NCBI GenBank assembly: GCA_030625995.1
Contig: DAOUPU010000152.1
Coordinates: 1 to 6,231 of the forward strand
DNA from: Flavobacteriaceae bacterium
GTDB taxonomy: Bacteria; Bacteroidota; Bacteroidia; Flavobacteriales; Flavobacteriaceae
Length of the DNA: 6,231 nucleotides
Reading direction: 5' to 3'
The first letter of the stretch is position 1. Every line of letters begins with the position of its first letter. Both the position numbers and the translations under genes were made by a program. The notes beneath the pieces were generated by a model. That model was not told the origin of the DNA. It made no database searches and worked only from the letters and a program-made list of their open reading frames with translations. Positions 1 to 4,603 of this stretch are shown one piece after another.

Positions 1-37
1 CCTTTTCTGGGCTTGATACTTTCTGATTTACGGTCAT
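1..37 (-). CDS. Possible N-terminus of a divergent leftward gene (partial)
   Basis: Reading leftward from an ATG at position 37, the frame is open to the window edge and gives MTVNQKVSSPEK, a hydrophilic sequence with ordinary codons. It would diverge from metK, sharing the AT-rich region at about 38-97. Twelve codons are too few to recognise a family or to prove coding. The opposite strand is also open from position 1 to a TAA at 37-39 (reading ...LSDLRS), so the end of a rightward gene is an alternative. No good -7 box for the leftward reading was found. Confidence 0.3.
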   Translation of the reverse strand, partial: MTVNQKVSSPEK

Positions 38-97
38 AAGAATATTTGTTTTTTTAATTAAACTAATTTTTATGATGATTAGAGTTTTTATTTTAAT

Positions 98-105
98 TAA
101 ATTTG
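98..105 (+). promoter_or_regulatory. Bacteroidota-type -7 promoter box for metK
   Basis: TAAATTTG matches the Bacteroidota -7 consensus TAnnTTTG exactly and is followed by C. It would place the transcription start at about 109-112, just before the riboswitch stem that begins at 121, which is the expected arrangement. No clear TTG -33 element lies at the usual distance upstream. The region is AT-rich, so a chance match is possible. Confidence 0.5.
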
Positions 106-120
106 CTATCTCAAATATAA

Positions 121-192
121 CAGAGGAAGGATTTGAGCTGATTGCAACCTCTGCTGTTGAATTGGATTCACAGAATAAAAATGCTAAAACAG
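121..192 (+). promoter_or_regulatory. SAM-II-type riboswitch in the metK leader
   Basis: The segment has the SAM-II layout. The P1 stem is CAGAGG (121-126) with CCTCTG (148-153). Its loop holds the conserved GGATTT (129-134) and GATTGCAA (140-147). A 3' strand AAATGCTAAAACAG follows, ending at 192. Pseudoknot pairs are visible: CTG 138-140 with CAG 190-192, and GC 144-145 with GC 183-184, analogous to CC/GG plus GC/GC in known SAM-II RNAs. Between P1 and the 3' strand lies an extra hairpin, CTG-T-TGAAT (154-162) with ATTCACAG (166-173) and loop TGG, with one bulged T. The known ligand is S-adenosylmethionine, and the downstream gene makes SAM, so feedback repression of metK is the natural inference. 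P1 carries a 3-nt AAG bulge on its 5' side. The class was recognised by eye, not by a covariance search. Confidence 0.8.
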
Positions 193-216
193 TAAAGTTA
201 TCTTTACTTCTTTTAG
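191..216 (+). terminator. Possible attenuator hairpin directly after the riboswitch
   Basis: AGTAAAG (191-197) and CTTTACT (202-208) form a perfect 7-bp stem with a TTAT loop, followed by TCTTTTA, an interrupted U tract. It lies between the riboswitch and metK and shares A191-G192 with the riboswitch pseudoknot strand. The stem is AT-rich and weak. Simple competition would also favour read-through when SAM is bound, opposite to expected repression, so a terminator role is uncertain. Confidence 0.3.
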
Positions 217-268
217 TCCCTGGCTGTAATAAAATTCTTTTCCTTCCTAAATAAAAATATAAATTATT

Positions 269-1522
269 ATGTCTTATTTATTTACATCAGAATCTGTATC
301 CGAAGGACACCCTGATAAAGTAGCGGACCAGATATCGGACAACTTATTAGATGCATTCTTAGCTTTTGACCCCAATTCAAAGGTTGCCTGTGAAACATTG
401 GTAACCACCGGTCAGGTTGTACTAGCCGGAGAAGTTAAAACGAAAACTTACATTGATGTCGCTAAAATTGCGAGAGAAACAATTAACCGAATTGGCTATA
501 CAAAGGGCGCTTACAAATTTGAAGGGGAGAGCTGTGGCGTTATTTCTCTAATTCATGAACAATCTCAGGATATTAATCAAGGAGTTGAAAGGGACGGAGA
601 TGAGGAGCAAGGAGCGGGAGATCAGGGAATGATGTTCGGATATGCTACAAATGAAACCGAAAATTTTATGCCCCTGCCTCTTGATATTAGTCACCGTTTG
701 TTAATTGAACTGGCAGCATTAAGAAGAGAAGACAGCGAGATAAAGTATTTGCGACCGGATGCTAAGAGCCAGGTAACTATAGAATACAGTGATGAGAATA
801 TTCCCAAAAGAATTGATACAATTGTAATTTCCACCCAACACGATGATTTCGATGAAGATGAAAAAATGCTGGCTAAAATTAAATCGGATATTATAAGTAT
901 TTTAATTCCAAGAGTTATTGCTCAATTGCCTAAAAAAATTCAAGATCTGTTTGATGAAGATATAAAATATCATATCAATCCAACCGGAAAATTTGTTATT
1001 GGTGGCCCTCATGGAGATACCGGACTAACGGGTAGAAAAATAATTGTAGATACCTACGGTGGAAAAGGAGCTCACGGGGGTGGTGCTTTTAGCGGAAAAG
1101 ATCCGAGTAAAGTGGATCGCTCTGCAGCATATGCATCCCGACATATTGCGAAAAACATGGTTGCTGCCGGGATTTGTGATGAAATTTTGGTGCAAGTATC
1201 TTATGCAATTGGGGTAGCACGCCCTACTTCTATCAATGTTGATACTTTTGGTACTGCTAAAATTGGAATGACGGATGGCGAAATAGCAAAAGGAATAGAA
1301 AAATTGTTTGATATGAGACCTGCTGCTATTGAAAAGAGATTAAAACTGAGAAATCCCATTTATAGTGAAACTGCTGCTTATGGCCATATGGGAAGAACAC
1401 CAAAATTGGTAACAAAAAAATTCAGTTCTCCTTATTCCGGGGATATAACAGTTGAAGTAGAGCTGTTTACATGGGAAAAATTAGATTATATAAATAAAAT
1501 TAAAGAGGCATTTGGATTATAA
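269..1522 (+). CDS. metK: S-adenosylmethionine synthetase (methionine adenosyltransferase)
   Basis: Cytosolic enzyme that makes S-adenosylmethionine from methionine and ATP, releasing phosphate and diphosphate (EC 2.5.1.6). The 417-residue protein is complete. The N-terminal SEGHPDK (residues 11-17) carries the ATP/metal-binding His14, Asp16 and Lys17. The family signatures GAGDQGMMFGYA (115-126) and GGGAFSGKDPSKVDRS (270-285) are intact, as is GPHGDTGLTGRK (246-257). It is longer than the roughly 384-residue E. coli enzyme, as is usual in Bacteroidota. The start is fixed by the canonical MSYLFTSESVSEGHPDK N-terminus; the ATG is preceded by an A/T-rich tract (aaataaaaatataaattatt) with no Shine-Dalgarno, normal for this phylum. 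A SAM-II-like riboswitch 77 nt upstream suggests repression by its own product. It appears monocistronic: the next gene starts 199 bp away with its own promoter-like box. Codons look normal and nothing is missing. Confidence 0.98.
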   Translation: MSYLFTSESVSEGHPDKVADQISDNLLDAFLAFDPNSKVACETLVTTGQVVLAGEVKTKTYIDVAKIARETINRIGYTKGAYKFEGESCGVISLIHEQSQDINQGVERDGDEEQGAGDQGMMFGYATNETENFMPLPLDISHRLLIELAALRREDSEIKYLRPDAKSQVTIEYSDENIPKRIDTIVISTQHDDFDEDEKMLAKIKSDIISILIPRVIAQLPKKIQDLFDEDIKYHINPTGKFVIGGPHGDTGLTGRKIIVDTYGGKGAHGGGAFSGKDPSKVDRSAAYASRHIAKNMVAAGICDEILVQVSYAIGVARPTSINVDTFGTAKIGMTDGEIAKGIEKLFDMRPAAIEKRLKLRNPIYSETAAYGHMGRTPKLVTKKFSSPYSGDITVEVELFTWEKLDYINKIKEAFGL

Positions 1523-1571
1523 GTCCCAATTAATTTAATCATAAATTGGCTGTCTGAAAAGCATATTATAA

Positions 1572-1651
1572 TGTCATTCTGAGCGAAGTCGAAGAATCTA
1601 TTTCATTCAAAATTAACATTTTGAGGTTTCTCCATTACAGTCGAAATGACA
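1572..1651. repeat. Flavobacterial short palindromic (REP/MITE-like) repeat
   Basis: The 80-bp element begins TGTCATTCTGAGCGAAGTCG and ends AGTCGAAATGACA. Its termini TGTCATT (1572-1578) and AATGACA (1645-1651) are perfect 7-bp inverted repeats. The inner arms (GAAGAATCT on the left, GAGGTTTCTCC on the right) are imperfectly complementary, so the whole element can fold into a long imperfect hairpin. Sequences of the type TGTCATTCTGAGCGnAGTCGAAGAATCT recur between genes in many Bacteroidota genomes, which is the basis for the call. It lies between metK and the secreted protein and could act as a weak transcript end. Only one copy is in the window. Confidence 0.65.
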
Positions 1652-1709
1652 AATTCATACTTTTTCAAACCGCCCATTTCTATGTCGAAATATTATTATT
1701 CAACTTGCG

Positions 1710-1717
1710 TACCTTTG
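1710..1717 (+). promoter_or_regulatory. -7 promoter box abutting the secreted-protein gene
   Basis: TACCTTTG is an exact TAnnTTTG box. Only four bases (ATTA) separate it from the ATG at 1722, so transcription would start at or within a few bases of the start codon. No clear TTG -33 element was found about 20 bases upstream. Confidence 0.45.
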
Positions 1718-1721
1718 ATTA

Positions 1722-2510
1722 ATGAAGCATTTTTTTCTAATTTTAGTACTTGTCTTTGCTGTGAAGCCAATCCATTCACAAAAATTGGAAACAAAGTTTA
1801 CAAATTCTTTCTCTTTGGATGCGGACATTTTTGTTGGTATTGATGAATTCGAAAATCTATACTTTATAAAGGACAACACTTTCTTCAAAAGATCTGTGCA
1901 AGGAACAGTTAATTATACCAATTTGAGTCTGGGGAAGATCACCTCAGTTGATATTAACAATCCCTTTAAAATTGTTTTATTTTACCAAGATTATAATTCT
2001 GCCATCGTCTTAGATAATAAATTGAATGAATTAACAGATAAAATAGATTTCACCAGAAACACATTGTTCAACAATGTTCAATTGGTAAGTCATTCTTCAG
2101 AAAACAATCTTTGGCTGTTCGCAGATGATAATAAGTTACATCTGTACAATTTTCAAAATAACGCAGAAAAGATACAAACGCAACCAATAACGTTTTACCA
2201 AAGTGATTTCATTCCGAAATCTTTAAAAAGCACCTATAAAAATGCCTGGGTTTTAGGAAATACAGGTGTGATTCAAATTAATGAATACGGCAATTTTATC
2301 AGCTTTTTTAAAAATGAAGATATTGACTTTATATCTCCATATTTAAAAGGATTTATTTATTTGAAATACAGTTCATTTTTTTTTACAGAAAATAATAATA
2401 CCGTCCAAGTATTGATTGAATTTGATCATTCTTTAGCCGATATTTATATTAATAATTCATCAATAAATATTTTTGACGGGTCAAAAGTGTATCGATACCA
2501 AATTTTATAA
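1722..2510 (+). CDS. Secreted or periplasmic protein of unknown function
   Basis: The 262-residue protein starts with a clear Sec signal peptide: Lys at position 2, a hydrophobic core FFLILVLVFAV (4-14), and a likely cleavage after HS at about residue 19, before Gln20. No lipobox cysteine is visible. The mature part is rich in Asn, Phe, Ile and Asp, and repeats short strand-like stretches such as LYFIKDNTFF, NLWLFADDNKLHLYNF, AWVLGNTGVIQIN and INIFDGSKVYRY. Their spacing is reminiscent of beta-propeller blades; this is an impression from the pattern, not a domain match. The start is well fixed: it begins the signal peptide and an in-frame TGA at 1716-1718 precludes anything longer. It precedes the kinase gene by 101 bp on the same strand, possibly separated by a weak terminator. 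I do not recognise the family and assign no function. Confidence 0.85.
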   Translation: MKHFFLILVLVFAVKPIHSQKLETKFTNSFSLDADIFVGIDEFENLYFIKDNTFFKRSVQGTVNYTNLSLGKITSVDINNPFKIVLFYQDYNSAIVLDNKLNELTDKIDFTRNTLFNNVQLVSHSSENNLWLFADDNKLHLYNFQNNAEKIQTQPITFYQSDFIPKSLKSTYKNAWVLGNTGVIQINEYGNFISFFKNEDIDFISPYLKGFIYLKYSSFFFTENNNTVQVLIEFDHSLADIYINNSSINIFDGSKVYRYQIL

Positions 2511-2527
2511 TTTAAAAACCATCTAAA

Positions 2528-2554
2528 GCTTAGAAATAAGCCATATTTTTTTTT
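2528..2554 (+). terminator. Possible weak intrinsic terminator after the secreted-protein gene
   Basis: GCTTA (2528-2532) pairs with TAAGC (2537-2541) around a GAAA tetraloop; CATA and nine T residues (2546-2554) follow. The stem is only 5 bp and the T tract is four bases away, so termination would be partial at best. Confidence 0.35.
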
Positions 2555-2561
2555 AATTTCG
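2554..2561 (+). promoter_or_regulatory. Possible -7 box for the deoxynucleoside kinase gene
   Basis: TAATTTCG differs from TAnnTTTG at one position and lies 50 bp before the kinase ATG. No -33 element was found. It partly overlaps the T tract of the preceding hairpin, so the two calls are not independent. Confidence 0.25.
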
Positions 2562-2611
2562 TTTTTCCATTGTAGGAAGAAACAGATCTAACTATACTAA
2601 AAATCATAAAT

Positions 2612-3226
2612 ATGCATATTGCCATTGCTGGAAATATTGGTGCCGGAAAAACGACTTTGACAAATCTACTGGCTAAGCATTATAAGTGGAGCCCTCATTA
2701 TGAATCAGTTACCGAAAACCCTTATCTGGATGATTTTTACAGTTCCATGGAACGATGGTCGTTCAACTTGCAAATTTATTTTTTAAACAGTCGTTTTCGT
2801 CAAATATTGGAGATTATAGAAAGTGGCAAGAATATTATTCAAGACAGAACTATATACGAAGACGCAAATATATTTGCTCCCAACTTACACGCCATGGGTC
2901 TCATGACCAATAGAGATTTCTGAAATTATCAATCTTTATTTGAATTGATGGAAAGACTTGTTACTCCACCGGACCTATTAATATATCTTCGAGCCAGTAT
3001 TCCAACCCTGGTGGGCCAAATACATAAACGTGGACGAGAATTTGAAAACTCGATCAGTATTGATTATCTGAGCAGGTTGAATGAAAGATACGAGGCATGG
3101 ATATCGAATTATACCAAAGGCAAGTTATTGATCATCGACATAGATAATCTTAATATTGTAGATAATCGAGAGGATTTAGGGTCGATCATTGATCGTATCG
3201 ATGCGCAAATTCATGGATTATTTTAA
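2612..3226 (+). pseudogene. Deoxynucleoside kinase interrupted by one in-frame TGA
   Basis: Deoxynucleoside kinases phosphorylate deoxyribonucleosides with ATP in the cytosolic salvage pathway. The frame reads 204 codons plus TAA, about the full family length, but codon 104 (2921-2923) is TGA. The first part (1-103) has the P-loop GNIGAGKTT (7-15), the substrate-side MERWSFNLQIYFLNSRFR region (46-63) and the catalytic-type DR (78-79) followed by TIYED. After the stop the same frame resumes with NYQSLFELMERL, PPDLLIYLR, the Arg-rich lid HKRGREFE (138-145) and SISIDYLSRLNERYEAW, and ends at its usual C-terminus. No frameshift is needed. A product ending at residue 103 would lack the lid and C-terminal helices and should be inactive; the second part has in-frame ATG 2948 and TTG 2945 but no P-loop. 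A real nonsense mutation, a base error, or read-through could explain this. Family identification is secure; functional status is not. Confidence 0.85.
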
Positions 3227-3281
3227 ACAAAACTGCAGTAGAATAATGTACAGAGAGTGAAATTCCAATATTTATTATTAG

Positions 3282-3371
3282 AAAGTACAAGTCATAGACG
3301 GGAAATTGGAAATAATAGACTTAAGAAATAATCATGAAGATCCCAGATTAGTGATGACCGGTTTTAATTAA
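3282..3371 (+). other. Short open reading fragment, origin unknown
   Basis: One frame is open for 29 codons between TAG (3279-3281) and TAA (3369-3371). It reads KVQVIDGKLEIIDLRNNHED, then PRLVMTGFN. The composition and alternating pattern look protein-like, as if this were the C-terminus of a lost gene, but there is no start codon near its beginning. Just upstream, in another frame from a GTG at 3257, KFQYLLLE can be read, so a frameshifted remnant is possible. I do not recognise the family, and chance remains a fair explanation. Confidence 0.25.
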
Positions 3372-3382
3372 TTGCTTTTTTA

Positions 3383-3533
3383 TTCTCGCAGATTACGCAG
3401 ATCGAAGGATTATGCTAATCAAAACGGTGAGATCAACTTGATAATTATCGGCGATATCAGTGGGCAAGGAAATTATCAGTTAGCCGGTACATAAAAAATA
3501 TCAGCGAGATCCGCGTGAAGAAAACTCGCAGAT
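3383..3533. repeat. Degenerate Bacteroidota intergenic repeat cluster
   Basis: TTCTCGCAGATTACGCAGAT (3383-3402) is the approximate inverted repeat of ATCAGCGAGATCCGCGTGAA (3500-3519). TATCGGCGATATCAGTGGGC (from 3446) is an approximate direct copy of TATCAGCGAGATCCGCGTG (from 3499), 53 bases apart, and both continue into AAGnAAA. A further CTCGCAGAT lies at 3525-3533, matching 3385-3393. Motifs of the form 'CTCGCAGATTACGCAGAT / ATCAGCGnnATCnGCG' are common in noncoding DNA of Bacteroidota. No ORF or RNA gene was recognised inside. Confidence 0.55.
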
Positions 3534-3576
3534 CTTTCTACCGAAGACATGATGCCCCAGATATTTATTCAGAACC

Positions 3577-3624
3577 ATTCATAAGATGACTATATCAGCA
3601 ACGGTTATTAGTCATCTTATGAAT
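3577..3624. repeat. Perfect 16-bp inverted repeat with 16-nt loop
   Basis: ATTCATAAGATGACTA (3577-3592) and TAGTCATCTTATGAAT (3609-3624) are exact reverse complements around the 16-base spacer TATCAGCAACGGTTAT. The 3' side continues AATTTTAAAA, an imperfect U tract. It could be a transcript-ending hairpin, a two-half-site protein-binding site or the remnant of a mobile element. The sequence does not decide between these. Confidence 0.7.
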
Positions 3625-3643
3625 AATTTTAAAATCACAAATC

Positions 3644-3666
3644 CCTGCCTTTGCCGGCCAGGCAGG
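3644..3666. repeat. GC-rich palindrome
   Basis: CCTGCCT (3644-3650) and AGGCAGG (3660-3666) flank TTGCCGGCC, itself containing the palindrome GCCGGC. The block is strikingly GC-rich against its AT-rich surroundings. CCTGCC/GGCAGG palindromes of this kind recur between genes in some Bacteroidota, suggesting a dispersed element rather than a local regulatory site. Confidence 0.5.
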
Positions 3667-3759
3667 CTTGTTCCTTGTTCAATATTTATCACTATAAATT
3701 TTAACATTCTAAGTTAACTATGTTTCTACCTAAATCAAAAATTTAAAAGTTATTGGTTT

Positions 3760-4041
3760 ATGATAAAATTCAATTTAGAAGATAGACTTGTGAAATTTTC
3801 AGTTTTTAGTATTGAAATAATCAATGAAATGGCGAACTCGAAAGTGGGCAATCATTCAGCCGGATAACTTGTTAGATCTGGTACTTAGGTATCATTAAAT
3901 CATGGTGAGACCCAAAGTGGCAAATCAAGAAGCGATTATATTCATAAATTGAAGATTGTCCTAAAGGAACTATGAGAAACAATAGCTTTAAAAATAATTC
4001 ACTGCGCAAAACTATATAAAACTGAAGGAAAAATTATATAA
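3760..4041 (+). pseudogene. Four-helix-bundle protein (23S rRNA IVS/S23 family), decayed
   Basis: From ATG 3760 the frame reads MIKFNLEDRLVKFSVFSIEI, then INEMANSKVGNHSAG, then TAA (3865-3867). The same frame continues LVRSGT, TAG (3886-3888), VSLNHGETQSGKSRSDYIHK, LKIVLKEL, TGA (3973-3975), ETIALKIIHCAKLYKTEGKI, I and TAA (4039-4041). This matches by memory the four-helix-bundle family first seen in 23S rRNA intervening sequences, whose core reads AGQLVRSGTS..LNYGEAQS...FIHKMKIVLKELRET. TAA stands where Gln (CAA) is expected and TGA where Arg (CGA) is expected, both single C-to-T changes; TAG stands at a usual Ser/Thr position. About 93 codons remain of a usual 115-125, so the C-terminal helix is lost or unrecognisable. 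There is no frameshift within the readable part. The family's role outside rRNA insertions is unknown. No surrounding rRNA is present. Confidence 0.8.
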
Positions 4042-4081
4042 CCATTGAACACTATTTCAGGAGGAGATATCTCTAAAAAAG

Positions 4082-4110
4082 AAAAACTCCCAATTTAATT
4101 GGGAGTTTTT
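4082..4110. terminator. Bidirectional intrinsic terminator
   Basis: AAAAACTCCCAAT (4082-4094) pairs perfectly with ATTGGGAGTTTTT (4098-4110): a 13-bp stem with a 3-nt loop. Rightward transcripts end in a T6 run (4106-4111); leftward transcripts end in TTTTTCTTTTTT. It sits 21 bp beyond the leftward exbD stop and after the rightward pseudogene, so it serves both convergent units, most clearly the exb operon. Confidence 0.92.
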
Positions 4111-4131
4111 TATAACAATTAAATACTTTAA

Positions 4132-4596
4132 TTATTTAATATTATCCATTACATCTCCAGTTAATGTAGAATAATTTATCTTAAGAGCATTTACATTTCG
4201 CAACTCTTCTTTAATATCTGTAATAGTGCCAACATTACTATTAATATCAGCTTTTATAGATGTAGTCAATAAGGGTATTTCATCTTCAGAATGAGTATCT
4301 CTTTCCGCAAAAATAAAATACTTTACATCTTTAACATCCGCAATTCTATCATTTAACTGAATCTTATCTCCGCCTTGTCCTTTTACTTTACCAACATAAA
4401 TATAACTAACCAAACTTTTACGTTCTAATTTCTTAACCTCGGTAGCTTTTGGCAACTTAGGTTTCATAATTTTTAATTCGGTCTCACGCATAACTGTTGT
4501 CACCATAAAAAAGAACAATAGCATAAATACAATATCAGGTAATGAAGCGGTAGAAATTGCCGGCATTCCTTTTTTCTTTTTTCTAAACTTTGACAT
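4132..4596 (-). CDS. exbD: ExbD/TolR-family biopolymer transport protein (second copy)
   Basis: Inner-membrane protein of the ExbB-ExbD proton channel, which couples proton motive force to TonB (or a Tol-like partner). The 154-residue protein has a basic cytoplasmic N-terminus (SKFRKKKKG), then one membrane helix with the essential-type Asp: LPDIVFMLLFFFMVTT (19-34), Asp21. A periplasmic domain follows, with YIFAERDTH-like and ITDIKEELRNVNALKINYST segments typical of the ExbD fold. It is about the usual family length. The ATG is fixed by the basic N-terminus and lies 7 bp after the stop of the preceding exbD, so the genes are co-transcribed. It is clearly divergent from its neighbour and shorter by about 50 residues. 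Two unequal ExbD proteins behind one ExbB is a common Bacteroidota arrangement. A strong terminator follows, so this is the last gene of the operon. Which TonB it serves cannot be seen. Confidence 0.92.
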   Translation of the reverse strand: MSKFRKKKKGMPAISTASLPDIVFMLLFFFMVTTVMRETELKIMKPKLPKATEVKKLERKSLVSYIYVGKVKGQGGDKIQLNDRIADVKDVKYFIFAERDTHSEDEIPLLTTSIKADINSNVGTITDIKEELRNVNALKINYSTLTGDVMDNIK

Positions 4597-4603
4597 ATAA
4601 AGA

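Noticed and set aside
72..254. 60-codon rightward ORF before metK
   Set aside because: It overlies the riboswitch and its linker; the conserved RNA structure explains the sequence better, and the peptide resembles no known family.
1526..1549. CCAATT/AATTGG inverted repeat after metK as a terminator
   Set aside because: The stem is 6 bp with a 12-base loop and no T tract follows; it is weak and likely by chance in AT-rich DNA.
1646..1888. ORFs overlapping the start of the secreted-protein gene in other frames, on both strands
   Set aside because: Both are shadows of the signal-peptide gene and the repeat element; their translations look random.
2945..3226. C-terminal half of the kinase as an independent gene
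   Set aside because: It is in the same frame as the first half, begins in the middle of a conserved helix, and lacks the P-loop; no promoter or leader is visible before 2945.
3383..3533. CRISPR-like array
   Set aside because: The repeat copies are degenerate, in mixed orientation, and not regularly spaced; no cas gene is nearby.
3760..4041. Intervening sequence inside a 23S rRNA gene
   Set aside because: The encoded family is known from rRNA insertions, but no rRNA sequence flanks it here; it is a free-standing copy.
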